The position numbers were made by a program, and so were the translations under genes. The notes under the pieces are model-generated. The model saw only the letters and a program-made list of their open reading frames with translations, did not search any database and had not been told where the DNA came from. A DNA stretch of 64,000 nucleotides from Robertmurraya siralis (GTDB lineage Bacteria; Bacillota; Bacilli; Bacillales; Cytobacillaceae): positions 1 to 64,000 of the forward strand of contig NZ_SWLZ01000007.1 of NCBI RefSeq assembly GCF_005502275.1, in the 5' to 3' direction. Below, one piece after another: positions 45,227 to 53,524 of this stretch. Position 1 is the first letter of the stretch. Each line of letters begins with the position of its first letter.

Positions 45227-45276
45227 AAAGCACTGCCCACAACCATATTTTGAAAGTTATTGGGAGTGCTTTTTTA
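45227..45276 (+). terminator. Terminator of ileS2
   Basis: AAAGCACT plus CCCA (45227-45239) pair with TGGG plus AGTGCTTT (45261-45272), followed by Ts. Confidence 0.8.
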
Positions 45277-45338
45277 CTTTGTTGAAATGGAATTTATACA
45301 AGAGTTATGAAACAAGCAATTGCATTATGAGAGGCTTT

Positions 45339-46037
45339 CTATTCCTTTTTTGCCCACTCCGGCCGCTGTAGGCTGCAAAGAACCTCCAGCTCTTTTTCTC
45401 GTATATTACAATACGAACTAACCGTATGTAAGTCGTTATCGACATACCCTGGATGACACATGACTTCAATTGAATCACTCTTACTTTCTTTGAGTCGTTC
45501 AAAAATATCTTTAGAGACTCCAGGACCATAAAAATCTAAGTACAGTTCATTTGTTAAAAGGATATCCTTATGGACAGATAAAGTGTCAACTTTTCTAACT
45601 GGTACCTGGAACTCATTTGCCAGTTTAACGACAACATCCTTAAGTGGCTCCCAGCTGTGGATATGATGGTGACTATCGATGTGATGAAGCTCAAGTCCTG
45701 TGTTTAAAAATGCTTCAATCTGCGTTTTCCATTCAAGCTCAACTTGATCTACATTCGGTGCCTCAGATTGTGCATACGTATTACGATATTTGAAAAAACC
45801 ATCCTTGTTTATTAAGTCAGGAACCTCTGTACTTAATGGCTTTCCCCAAGTGAGTACAAGGTGGATTCCTACCTTCAAAGAAGGAGTTTTTTTCGCAGCA
45901 AGAACGGCATGCTCTACTGCCAATCCATTCATCATTAAAGTCGTAGAATCGACAAGACCATCTATATGGCTTTTGATGATTCCGTCATTGATTCCTTTTG
46001 TTAAACCAAAATCGTCTGCATTAAATAATACTTTCAT
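45339..46037 (-). CDS. chbG: ChbG/YdjC-type carbohydrate deacetylase
   Basis: Metal-dependent deacetylase of 232 residues. The N-terminal NADDFG supplies the catalytic and metal-binding aspartates. HIDSHHHIHSW holds metal-binding histidines, and CHPGY closes the active site. In E. coli ChbG removes one acetyl group from diacetylchitobiose 6-phosphate, so that the regulator and glycosidase can act. The adjacent GntR regulator, GH4 glycosidase and PTS genes make the same role likely here. ATG at 46037 follows GGGGGGATCC; the longer frame to 46091 runs into a repeat element. Confidence 0.88.
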   Translation of the reverse strand: MKVLFNADDFGLTKGINDGIIKSHIDGLVDSTTLMMNGLAVEHAVLAAKKTPSLKVGIHLVLTWGKPLSTEVPDLINKDGFFKYRNTYAQSEAPNVDQVELEWKTQIEAFLNTGLELHHIDSHHHIHSWEPLKDVVVKLANEFQVPVRKVDTLSVHKDILLTNELYLDFYGPGVSKDIFERLKESKSDSIEVMCHPGYVDNDLHTVSSYCNIREKELEVLCSLQRPEWAKKE

Positions 46038-46078
46038 TTGGATCCCCCCATTTTTGTGGAACAGAATTTGAACAAACG

Positions 46079-46164
46079 ATTTTTGGCTCATTTCGTATCT
46101 GGCTTTGGTTTCACACGCCCTTTACGTATAACTGAAAGGTCAGCGAGGAAATGAACCAAAAATT
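46079..46164. repeat. Dispersed palindromic element, copy 2
   Basis: ATTTTTGGCTCATTTC (46079-46094) is mirrored by GAAATGAACCAAAAAT (46148-46163), with TTGGTTTCACAC between. It occupies the gap between chbG and the GntR gene. It shares arms and inner motif with the elements at 38010 and 58600. Confidence 0.65.
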
Positions 46165-46200
46165 AATTCCAACATAGAACAAGGTTCAAAATATAATCAT

Positions 46201-46926
46201 TTAATTTTGAGGGTAGAAACGCTCAATCACAAAGTTTGTTTTATCTCCTCGAAAATAGGATCGTGAATATTCAACTTTTTCGCCTTTTTCATTCTCTGCA
46301 ATGGTTTCAATGTAAAAACACGGAGAATCAGGCTGGCATTTTAAATGAGCACAAGTACGTTCATCGGCAAGTGTGATTTCCATTTGTTCTGTCGTTTTTG
46401 CAATATGAACGCCGAATACATCTTTAAAAGCTCCATATAATGAAGTTTCAGCATGCTCTTTCGTGATGCCCGGTGCTACCGTCCATGGAATATAGGCAAT
46501 TTCAAATTGTGTTGGTTCTCCATCGACCTTCCTCACTCTTTCAATTCGTTGAATCGGATCATTTAGTTCTACCTCCAGCTTGTTCAAAAGTAACTCATTT
46601 GCCGGTATTACATTGATAGTAACGAGTGTGATTTCAGCTTTCTTTCCTTGTACAGCGACTTGATCTTTGTATTTTTTAAAGGTATGTGACAATGTTTGAC
46701 TAACTTTTTGATCAGCAACATAGGTACCTTTTCCTTGATGTCGTTCTAGATAGCCTTCTAATGTCAGTTGATTAAGGGCAGTTCGTACAGTGGTTCTACT
46801 GACATTAAATTCTTCGCATAATTCAAGTTCCGTAGGGATTTGTTCTCCCTTCTTGTATTTTTCCGACTTGATTCGATCAAGCAGTTCATCTTTTATGTAG
46901 GCGTGTAATGACTGATTTTTATCCAT
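46201..46926 (-). CDS. GntR/HutC-family regulator (UTRA domain)
   Basis: Transcriptional regulator of 241 residues. The N-terminal winged helix (about 1-72) includes ELCEEFNVSRTTVRTALNQL and the wing YLERHQGKGTYV. The C-terminal UTRA domain (about 90-240) should bind a sugar phosphate. It is transcribed away from the GH4/PTS genes, with a shared 309-base control region that holds two ATACAAATT-type palindromes. It is the probable repressor of the locus, in a role filled by ChbR or LicR elsewhere. ATG at 46926 has GAAGGGG upstream. Confidence 0.9.
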   Translation of the reverse strand: MDKNQSLHAYIKDELLDRIKSEKYKKGEQIPTELELCEEFNVSRTTVRTALNQLTLEGYLERHQGKGTYVADQKVSQTLSHTFKKYKDQVAVQGKKAEITLVTINVIPANELLLNKLEVELNDPIQRIERVRKVDGEPTQFEIAYIPWTVAPGITKEHAETSLYGAFKDVFGVHIAKTTEQMEITLADERTCAHLKCQPDSPCFYIETIAENEKGEKVEYSRSYFRGDKTNFVIERFYPQN

Positions 46927-46993
46927 ATGGTAAACCCCTTCAAGTATTCTATGGTTTGAGTTTACAAGATAATACAATCATTCGCAATTGTTA

Positions 46994-47023
46994 ATACAAA
47001 TTTTGAACTTATATTAATTGTAT
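46994..47023. promoter_or_regulatory. Operator-like site 1 in divergent region
   Basis: ATACAAATT (46994-47002) and AATTGTAT (47016-47023) form a spaced inverted repeat. The same half-sites recur more compactly at 47133-47152. Confidence 0.4.
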
Positions 47024-47049
47024 GATGGTGAGCTTCGCTTATTAATACA

Positions 47050-47063
47050 TGAAAGCGCAGTAT
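47050..47063. promoter_or_regulatory. Possible cre site of chitobiose locus
   Basis: TGAAAGCGCAGTAT agrees with the cre consensus in its first nine bases and departs later (two mismatches). Confidence 0.3.
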
Positions 47064-47132
47064 TCTCAATTTTATATGTACCGACAATATATGATAAGAT
47101 ATAACAAATTTTTATTTAAATAAAAAGGTTAT

Positions 47133-47152
47133 ATACAAATTCTAAATTGTAT
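47133..47152. promoter_or_regulatory. Operator-like palindrome 2 before GH4 gene
   Basis: ATACAAATTCTAAATTGTAT is symmetric at 16 of 20 positions. It lies about 85 bases before the GH4 start codon. The size and AT-rich symmetry suit a GntR/HutC-type repressor. Assignment to the adjacent regulator is inference. Confidence 0.5.
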
Positions 47153-47235
47153 GATATATTTTTGTAAAAGATCCTATTTTTAAAAATTCACTCAACATTA
47201 AATTAAAGTCAAATACAGATAAGGAGCTCGTCGTT

Positions 47236-48543
47236 ATGTCTCTAAAGTTAGTTGTTGTTGGTGGAGGTTCGAGCTATACACCGGAAATAATAGAAGGGAT
47301 TATCCGTCGTCATGAAACATTCCCTGTTAGCGAAATTGTTCTAGTTGATATAGAAATGGGAAAGAAAAAGCTTGAGGTTGTCGGGAATTTGGCATTGAGA
47401 ATGATTGAGAAGTCGGCTAAACCTATTCAATTGTCATGGACATTAAATCAAAAAGAGGCGCTTGAAAATGCTGATTTTGTCTCAACTCAAATCCGTGTAG
47501 GCGGATTGGAAGCGAGAGCGAAGGATGAACGGATTCCTTTAAGTCATGGCTTTATCGGACAAGAAACAAATGGAGCAGGAGGCATATTTAAAGCATTTCG
47601 TACAATTCCGGTCTTAATGGAGCTTGCGCAAAATGTCCATACCATCTGTCCAGAAGCGTGGATCATTAATTTTACAAACCCGGCCGGCATTGTAACAGAA
47701 GCTTTATTAAAGCATTCCCCTCATAAGAAAGTTATTGGAGTTTGTAATATTCCGTATAATATGCGGCATTCAACAGCGGAAATTTTGAACTCCTCACCAC
47801 AAGAAGTTCAAATCGAATTTGTTGGCATGAATCATTTTGTGTTTGGAAAAAAAGTTCTTGTAGAGGGAATTGATCGGACAGAAGAGATACTGAAGATAAT
47901 TTGTCATGATGATTTTGGTTATTCTCCAGCGAATATTGTCAATCTTGGTTGGACTAAAACATTTATCGAATCATTAAAGATGCTTCCAAATCCCTATCAT
48001 CAATATTATTTTCAAACAAAAGAGGTTTTAGAAAAGGATATCAACGCATTTAAAGAACATGGAACAAGAGCAGAAACAGTTCAAAGGCTAGAAGAATCGC
48101 TGTTGAATTTATATAGTGATCCCCATTTACGTGACAAGCCGAAGGAGCTTGAAAAAAGAGGCGGTGCTTTTTACAGTGATGTGGCATGTAGCTTAATGGA
48201 ATCCATTTACAACAATCGAGGTGACATTCAGACTGTGAATACGTTCAATCAGGGTGCCATACCAGATCTACCCCCTGATGCAGTAATTGAAGTAAATAGT
48301 GTCATTACTAGAGAAGGACCGAAACCTCTTGCGATCGGAGTTTTACCTCCTGCGATTAAAGGGATCATTCATTATATGAAAGCTTTTGAAGAACAGGTGA
48401 TTCGAGCTGCTTTGTCAGGCGATTATCATGAAGCGTATATTGCATTAGTGATGAATCCGTTAGTTTCAGACGAAAAAATGGCAAAAGTGCTCCTTGATGA
48501 ACTATTGGATGCCCACAAAGCTTTTTTACCACAATTTCAATAG
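47236..48543 (+). CDS. GH4 family 6-phospho-beta-glucosidase (LicH/ChbF type)
   Basis: NAD+- and metal-dependent glycosidase of 435 residues that would cleave the phosphorylated disaccharide delivered by the PTS. The N-terminal VVVGGGSSYTPEI binds NAD. VCNIPYN carries the metal-binding cysteine, GMNHFVF the metal-binding histidine and INFTNPAG a conserved substrate contact. Length and motifs fit the LicH/CelF/ChbF branch. With ChbG nearby, chitobiose-type substrates are as likely as cellobiose. AAGGAG precedes ATG by nine bases. Confidence 0.92.
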   Translation: MSLKLVVVGGGSSYTPEIIEGIIRRHETFPVSEIVLVDIEMGKKKLEVVGNLALRMIEKSAKPIQLSWTLNQKEALENADFVSTQIRVGGLEARAKDERIPLSHGFIGQETNGAGGIFKAFRTIPVLMELAQNVHTICPEAWIINFTNPAGIVTEALLKHSPHKKVIGVCNIPYNMRHSTAEILNSSPQEVQIEFVGMNHFVFGKKVLVEGIDRTEEILKIICHDDFGYSPANIVNLGWTKTFIESLKMLPNPYHQYYFQTKEVLEKDINAFKEHGTRAETVQRLEESLLNLYSDPHLRDKPKELEKRGGAFYSDVACSLMESIYNNRGDIQTVNTFNQGAIPDLPPDAVIEVNSVITREGPKPLAIGVLPPAIKGIIHYMKAFEEQVIRAALSGDYHEAYIALVMNPLVSDEKMAKVLLDELLDAHKAFLPQFQ

Positions 48544-48587
48544 AAAATAAAATTATGTAAATCCAAGTTTTATAGATTTCTAATTAA

Positions 48588-48638
48588 ATCCTTCCTAAAT
48601 GAAGGATCTCCTTTATGAAACTTTTGTAAGCGGTTTAA
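48588..48638 (+). promoter_or_regulatory. Hairpin and cre-like site between GH4 and IIC genes
   Basis: ATCCTTC (48588-48594) pairs with GAAGGAT (48601-48607) without a clean T-run, a weak terminator at best. TGTAAGCGGTTTAA at 48625-48638 resembles a cre site with two mismatches. The 259-base gap may therefore hold a second promoter for the PTS genes. Confidence 0.35.
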
Positions 48639-48802
48639 TTATTGAGTTTCGTACATTTGAACTGATTAAGGGCCTTTTGGCAGCTTGAAGGGGGAGATGC
48701 GATGAATCATAAAATAAGCAAGACGTAAATGAACATCTCTGCTTTTACACCGTATATGGAGTGAACCCGATTTTTAAAAATTCCTTATAGGGAGGTATTT
48801 TA

Positions 48803-50245
48803 ATGCAATTTTTGATAGCATGGTTAGAAAAATATTTTCTACCACTTGCCGGCAAAATAGGGGGTCAGAAGCATCTTATTGCTTTGAGGGATGCTTTTAT
48901 TGGAACACTTCCGGCAACGATGGCTGGTTCTGTCGCAGTTATGCTTAACGCTCTTTTAAGAGATTTGCCTCCGCTAGCTTTCGAAGGATATGATGGGAAC
49001 AGTATACCTGTCATTAGAGAAATTATTGCGGTTAACGGTTATGTCTGGAATGGAACACTTGCGATTGCCGGTTTGATCTTTGTGTTCTCATGGGGTTACA
49101 ACATTGCCAAAGCATATGGGGTCAACGAGTTATCCGGAGGAATTGTTTCCACAGCCGCTTCCATTGCTGGGATTACCTTTTCCTTCTCCGGTGGAATTAC
49201 CGGATTGAATTTAGACGCGGCCACTGTGGAGGCAATAAATGCAGCAGGCTGGTCCGCGACTACTGAAGGGATTACCGCGGCAGGCTGGGGCTGGCTCCCA
49301 TTGAATAATTTGGATGCCAATTTTTTCTTTACGGCGATGATTATTGGCTTTATCGCTACAATGATCTATGTGAAATTGATGTTAAAGGATATTACCATTA
49401 AGTTGCCAGATTCTGTTCCACCAGCCATTTCGAAAGCCTTTGCCTCGATCATTCCGGCAACTGTAGCTTTATATGTTGTTGCTATTTTCTATTTTGTATT
49501 CTCCAAGTTCGTACCGGATATGACGTTTTTACAATGGCTGCAAAAAACAGTTGCGCTGCCACTACTTGGTCTGTCTCAAGGATTCGGGGCCGTTGTCCTC
49601 GTTGCCCTTTTCGTGCAATTGTTCTGGTTCTTCGGGATCCATGGACCGAACGTGCTTGCGCCAATTCTAGAGGGTGTTTTCGGTGTAGCTCAATTGGAAA
49701 ACGTCAACTTATTCCAACAAGGTGGAGTTGATTTGGTACTCGAGGAAGGATATATGTGGGTTCGCGGCTCCTTTGACGCCTATGCATGGTATGGCGGTTC
49801 AGGAGGAACGATTGTTTTAATTATCGCACTTCTTCTTTTCTCGAAACGGAAGGATTATCGGACCGTTGCCAATTTATCTGTCGGACCAGGAATTTTCAAC
49901 ATTAATGAGCCAATCATGTTTGGATTGCCAATTGTATTGAATCCGTTAATGTTCATTCCATTCTTACTTACACCAGTTGTGTCGGTTTCGATTGGGTACT
50001 TTGCAACATTGTGGGGACTGGTTAATCCGGTATCTCAACAAGTGGTATGGGTTACTCCGCCATTCTTACTGTCCTTCTTGGCAACAGGGGCGGACTGGCG
50101 CGCTCCAATTGTTACATTGGTTGCGATGCTCGTATCATTTCTCATTTGGATCCCGTTTGTCATTGCAGCAAATAAGATGGCTCCTGATGCAGGACAGGAT
50201 GATAAAATTATTGCAGATTTAGAGCATGATAACAAATCTGTATAA
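48803..50245 (+). CDS. PTS EIIC, lactose/cellobiose/chitobiose family
   Basis: Membrane transport component of 480 residues with about ten hydrophobic segments. The family signature is visible in FFGIHGPNVLAPI and NEPIMFGLPIVLNP. It forms the sugar channel; the IIB and IIA partners are encoded as separate proteins further down (51494 and 51993), as is usual in this family. The unusual feature is that three other small genes lie between IIC and IIB. The ribosome site is GGGAGG. Substrate specificity cannot be read directly; the locus context favours diacetylchitobiose or cellobiose. Confidence 0.92.
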   Translation: MQFLIAWLEKYFLPLAGKIGGQKHLIALRDAFIGTLPATMAGSVAVMLNALLRDLPPLAFEGYDGNSIPVIREIIAVNGYVWNGTLAIAGLIFVFSWGYNIAKAYGVNELSGGIVSTAASIAGITFSFSGGITGLNLDAATVEAINAAGWSATTEGITAAGWGWLPLNNLDANFFFTAMIIGFIATMIYVKLMLKDITIKLPDSVPPAISKAFASIIPATVALYVVAIFYFVFSKFVPDMTFLQWLQKTVALPLLGLSQGFGAVVLVALFVQLFWFFGIHGPNVLAPILEGVFGVAQLENVNLFQQGGVDLVLEEGYMWVRGSFDAYAWYGGSGGTIVLIIALLLFSKRKDYRTVANLSVGPGIFNINEPIMFGLPIVLNPLMFIPFLLTPVVSVSIGYFATLWGLVNPVSQQVVWVTPPFLLSFLATGADWRAPIVTLVAMLVSFLIWIPFVIAANKMAPDAGQDDKIIADLEHDNKSV

Positions 50246-50260
50246 AAGTGAAAAAATTAT

Positions 50261-50300
50261 GAGGGGCTGCTTCCATAGTGAAGTGGCTCATCCCTCTTTT
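50261..50300 (+). terminator. Intra-operon hairpin after IIC
   Basis: GAGGG (50261-50265) pairs with CCCTC (50292-50296), with an inner TTC/GAA pairing and four Ts. It may attenuate expression of the downstream small genes relative to IIC. Confidence 0.5.
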
Positions 50301-50325
50301 CATCATAAGGAAAGGAATAAAAAAA

Positions 50326-50550
50326 ATGATTGAGATTAGTGCAGGTGTACATCAAGATAAAATTATCGAACTACTAAACAATTATAATGAGGATGGAATT
50401 CAATTTACCTTTAATGAAAAAAAGGGGATCAACTTATATTTCTCCACAAACATAGAAGATTTGGAAAAGGCAGCAAGTGTAGCGAAGTCGGTTATTAAAA
50501 AGCAACCGTGGGGCTCAGTGCTTTATTTCCGTTCTTCTCCTCTTTCATAA
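50326..50550 (+). CDS. Unrecognised 74-residue protein in PTS locus
   Basis: I do not recognise this protein. It has an alternating hydrophobic/charged pattern that suggests a small alpha/beta fold (MIEISAGVHQDKIIELLNNY, then GINLYFSTNIEDLEKAASVAKS). There is no membrane segment and no cysteine. AAGGAAAGGA lies upstream of ATG at 50326. It sits between the IIC gene and two further small genes, in the same direction, so it probably belongs to the sugar operon. Its length and fold outline would allow a regulatory or carrier-like role, but nothing in the sequence proves one. Confidence 0.7.
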   Translation: MIEISAGVHQDKIIELLNNYNEDGIQFTFNEKKGINLYFSTNIEDLEKAASVAKSVIKKQPWGSVLYFRSSPLS

Positions 50551-50684
50551 AAAAATGTTCATTTTATATTATAATGGAACAAAGCAATGTCAGTATTCAC
50601 AAATGAAAAAATGTAAGGTTGCAGAGGAAAATGCCGGAGGAGTTTTGCTATGAAAACTACGATTTTATAAAAAGGATGATTGAC

Positions 50685-50861
50685 GTGGTGAAAAGAGGGC
50701 TATTTCTTCTCAGTGTTGGTTGCCTCCTATTTTTATTTAGCGCAAATGCTAAAACGGGGGAGTACGAAATTCTTAATTTGACTACTGCACTCGTTTTAGT
50801 AATAGTCGGTGCAATTATGGCTGTACAGGGAAAGAAGAGAAATAATACTCAAAAAGATTAG
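50685..50861 (+). CDS. Small two-helix membrane protein
   Basis: About 58 residues from a GTG at 50685, preceded by AAAGGA at 50671-50676. Two hydrophobic helices (GLFLLSVGCLLFLFSANA and LTTALVLVIVGAIMAV) are joined by a short acidic loop and end in a basic, hydrophilic tail. An ATG at 50676 or one further upstream at 50619 would lengthen it, but these lack a good ribosome site. I do not recognise the family. It lies ten bases before the DUF3284 gene. Confidence 0.6.
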   Translation: MVKRGLFLLSVGCLLFLFSANAKTGEYEILNLTTALVLVIVGAIMAVQGKKRNNTQKD

Positions 50862-50870
50862 GTGAATCTG

Positions 50871-51305
50871 ATGGAATTAGTAAAAAAAATGAATGTACCA
50901 GTTGAGTTTCTTTACGAGACGATTTTAAAATCGGTTTTATCAGATATCCATTCTCAAACGGGAAAAAAATTATCGGAAAAACAATTACAAGGATTCGAAT
51001 ACGAAAAGACATTTTCAAAACATGCAAAGGCTACCATTCGGATCGAAGAAATCATAAAAAATGAATTTTATCAGTATCGTACAACCAGTAATAAACAAGA
51101 TTTTTTAGTCACCTATAAGCTTCGACCTTTAGAAAATGGTAGTTGTGAATTACACTATATCGAAAAAATGGAGTCTTTCGGCTATCTACAGAAATTAAAT
51201 GATGTCCTTATCGGCCTCATCTGGTCTCCGTTAAAAAAAAGAAGATTTAAAGAAATGCTCAACCAAATAGAAGCTACCCATGTAAAAGAGAGCACTGGGG
51301 CGTGA
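50871..51305 (+). CDS. DUF3284 domain protein
   Basis: Cytoplasmic protein of 144 residues. The START-like outline of DUF3284 is visible: MNVPVEFLYETILKSVLSD, a central QYRTTSNKQDFLVTY strand region and a C-terminal helix with IGLIWSPLKKRRFKEML. The family is regularly found next to lactose/cellobiose-type PTS genes in Firmicutes; its function is unknown. ATG at 50871 has AGGTGA five bases upstream. Confidence 0.85.
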   Translation: MELVKKMNVPVEFLYETILKSVLSDIHSQTGKKLSEKQLQGFEYEKTFSKHAKATIRIEEIIKNEFYQYRTTSNKQDFLVTYKLRPLENGSCELHYIEKMESFGYLQKLNDVLIGLIWSPLKKRRFKEMLNQIEATHVKESTGA

Positions 51306-51333
51306 AGAGGTTATTTTTATAGCTTTTTTAGTT

Positions 51334-51420
51334 AGGCTGTTGTTTTTTGGCCCATTGAATAATTAATCGATGTCTGAAACAAAGTCTTCACACGAGAAAG
51401 CCAAAAAACGTTTGTGCAAC
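51334..51420. repeat. Related inverted repeat between DUF3284 and IIB genes
   Basis: GTTGTTTTTTGGC (51340-51352) faces GCCAAAAAACGTTTGTGCAAC (51400-51420). The arms share TTTTTGGC/GCCAAAAA with the elements at 38010, 46079 and 58600, but the interior differs, so it is at most a diverged member. Confidence 0.45.
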
Positions 51421-51493
51421 AAGATTATCAATGCTTCTAGTTAAAGGGAGAATGGCGGGAATTTAAGCTAAGACCGATAGGAGGAGAGAAACG

Positions 51494-51811
51494 ATGAAAA
51501 CGATTATGTTGGTTTGTTCAGCGGGGATGAGTACAAGTCTGTTAGTAACAAAAATGCAAAAGGCGGCAGAGTCTCAAAATATTGAAGCAGATATCTTTGC
51601 TGTTTCAGCTTCCGAAGTTGATGAGAATTTAGCTAAGAAAAACGTGGATGTTTTATTATTAGGACCACAAGTCCGTTATATGAAAGCTCAATTTGAAAAA
51701 AAGCTTCAGGATAAAAATATCCCGGTTGATTCAATTAATATGCAATATTATGGGATGATGAACGGTGAAAAGGTTCTAGAGGAAGCACTGAATTTAATAA
51801 AAAATAAATGA
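51494..51811 (+). CDS. PTS EIIB, lactose/cellobiose family
   Basis: Phosphocarrier of 105 residues. The phosphorylated cysteine is Cys8 in MLVCSAGMSTSLLV, which is the classic P-loop of this IIB family. It receives phosphate from IIA (51993) and passes it to sugar bound in IIC (48803). The ribosome site is AGGAGGAGAG. It is separated from IIC by three small genes. Confidence 0.94.
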   Translation: MKTIMLVCSAGMSTSLLVTKMQKAAESQNIEADIFAVSASEVDENLAKKNVDVLLLGPQVRYMKAQFEKKLQDKNIPVDSINMQYYGMMNGEKVLEEALNLIKNK

Positions 51812-51992
51812 GACGATTTTTTATGGAGAAATTTATCCGTTTTCAAAAAAATAAGGAGCTATTGATATTCGTTTACAAGCTAAAATTTTGAAAATCCGTC
51901 GAGTGAACATGACCCTATGGTTTGTACCTGACTTTAAGATATTAGATTAATCTATCGCTTTTACATTGCAACTTGAAGGGTGTGTCAAGAAA

Positions 51993-52310
51993 ATGGTCGA
52001 TGAAACGTTAGAAATGATTGCTTTCCAGATTATTAGTAATGTCGGTTCAGCAAAAAGTATTGCCATGGAAGCTCTTTATGCAGCGAAGGAAGGGGATTTT
52101 GTTCTAGCTGAAGAAAAATTAGTGGAATCAAAAAAATATTTAGTTGAAGGACATAAAATTCACACTTCCTTAATTCAAAGAGAAGCTGCAGGAAACAAGG
52201 TTGAGTTTTCTATGCTTTTTATGCATGCTGAAGACCAATTAATGAGTACTGAAACCATTTCTGAATTAGTTAAAGAAATGATTGAAATGTATAAAAGGTT
52301 CGGTAAATAA
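51993..52310 (+). CDS. PTS EIIA, lactose/cellobiose family
   Basis: Trimeric helical phosphocarrier of 105 residues. The active histidine is in FMHAEDQLMS (about residue 77), preceded by the typical first helix ETLEMIAFQIISNVGSAKS. ATG at 51993 gives the standard length; GAAGGG lies 12 bases upstream. A TTG at 51966 is in frame but has no site. It is the last gene of the sugar locus; a terminator follows at 52365. Confidence 0.93.
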   Translation: MVDETLEMIAFQIISNVGSAKSIAMEALYAAKEGDFVLAEEKLVESKKYLVEGHKIHTSLIQREAAGNKVEFSMLFMHAEDQLMSTETISELVKEMIEMYKRFGK

Positions 52311-52364
52311 TGCTGACAGCTCTTATGGAAGATAATAACTTGATGCTTTACTGAAAAGTCGAGA

Positions 52365-52400
52365 AAAGGACCTTCTCTTTTTAAAGGGAGGTCTTTTTTT
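52365..52400 (+). terminator. Terminator of chitobiose/cellobiose locus
   Basis: AAAGGACCTTC pairs with GGGAGGTCTTT around a TTTTTAAA loop, followed by Ts to 52400. Confidence 0.75.
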
Positions 52401-52414
52401 GTGTTGTTTTTTTA

Positions 52415-52516
52415 AGGACCTATCTTGCTTAGCCCGTTCAGACCGAATAGGTTTCTCATTCCAATTAGGAGCCAATTACGCTTAGCCCTTTCAGTCCGAA
52501 TACACCTCTCATTCAC
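52415..52516. repeat. Two tandem copies of a 53-bp sequence
   Basis: GCTTAGCCC(G/T)TTCAG(A/T)CCGAATA followed by CTCATTC occurs at 52427-52462 and again at 52480-52515, with an AGGA(C/G)CC lead-in before each. The spacing is 53 bases. No coding function is visible. It fills part of the gap between the sugar locus and yuiC, near the likely right end of the insertion. Confidence 0.75.
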
Positions 52517-52703
52517 TCGGGAATAAAGGAAGAAATGAAATGTAACAGCAATTTAGCCTAAGATTACGTTGTTGCTGAGTTATTGGAAAATAAGTGGATA
52601 TTTAGATTGAATATTCTAATATTTTAACAAGAACCACTCTTTCTCATGAATAATTCATTCCAACTTGGGAAATGAATAGATTTGGGAGGAGTGAAAAAAT
52701 AGA

Positions 52704-53414
52704 ATGTTACATTTTAAAAAATGGACAAGAAGAAGTTTGATGACAATATTATTTTGTGCAGCAATAATGACAACATATCAGGGAATTTCTGGAGTTGAAG
52801 CTAGAGCTTTACCAACATATTTCAATGGTGAAGACGAGCATTATGAAGAAACAAGCTCTCATACAGAACATAAATTAAAGCCAATGGAGGTTGCTTTTAA
52901 ATTTCTTAAAAGAGTAACCAATCTGGATTTAAAGATTTCATCGAGTGAAAAGGTATCAGGGACAGTGCCCACGTTAGAGGAAGCAATCGATTGGACTCAA
53001 TATCCAAGTAAAGAAGTAGTAGCTACTGGATACACTGCCGGATATGAATCGACAGGAAAAGGACCCGATCATCCCCAGTTTGGAATTACGTATTCTGGTG
53101 TAAAAGTAACTCGTGATTTATATTCAACAGTCGCTGCTGATTTAAATGTGTTTCCAATTGGTACAATTCTTTTTATTCCCGGATACGGCTATGGGGTCGT
53201 GGCAGATAAAGGTGGTGCCATAAAGGGAAACAAGGTTGATTTGTACTACGAAACGGTAGAAGATGTTTACCGCGAGTGGGGGAAAAAGAAAGTTGAAGTT
53301 TACGTGATCGAAAAAGGAAATGGAAAGCTGACAGAGGAAGAATTAAGAGCACTAAATGAAAATGAGTCGATGCAAGTATTCCGTCAACAATTTAACCAAT
53401 CAAAAAGTCAATAA
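52704..53414 (+). CDS. yuiC: 3D-domain exported protein (YuiC)
   Basis: Exported protein of 236 residues. A signal segment (about 11-33, after the basic [11 protein letters not shown]) is followed by a linker and a 3D domain (about 105-205) with [31 protein letters not shown] and the catalytic [18 protein letters not shown]. The three aspartates of the domain belong to a double-psi barrel with muralytic activity. YuiC-type proteins are counterparts of Rpf/Sps stationary-phase survival proteins in Firmicutes. The GGAGGAG site is somewhat far (14 bases) from ATG. Confidence 0.9.
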   Translation: MLHFKKWTRRSLMTILFCAAIMTTYQGISGVEARALPTYFNGEDEHYEETSSHTEHKLKPMEVAFKFLKRVTNLDLKISSSEKVSGTVPTLEEAIDWTQYPSKEVVATGYTAGYESTGKGPDHPQFGITYSGVKVTRDLYSTVAADLNVFPIGTILFIPGYGYGVVADKGGAIKGNKVDLYYETVEDVYREWGKKKVEVYVIEKGNGKLTEEELRALNENESMQVFRQQFNQSKSQ

Positions 53415-53459
53415 ATGAGGGCAGCGCACGAGGCCGAAAAAGAATCGAAATGTATTGAA

Positions 53460-53510
53460 CCCCCAGGAATCACCACTTTAAATGGTGGTGATTCCTGGGG
53501 GTTCTTTTTT
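53460..53510 (+). terminator. Terminator of yuiC
   Basis: CCCCCAGGAATCACCA (53460-53475) pairs with TGGTGATTCCTGGGGG, followed by TTCTTTTTT. It is the longest stem in this part of the window. Confidence 0.9.
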
Positions 53511-53524
53511 GAGTTATTTCGTCA

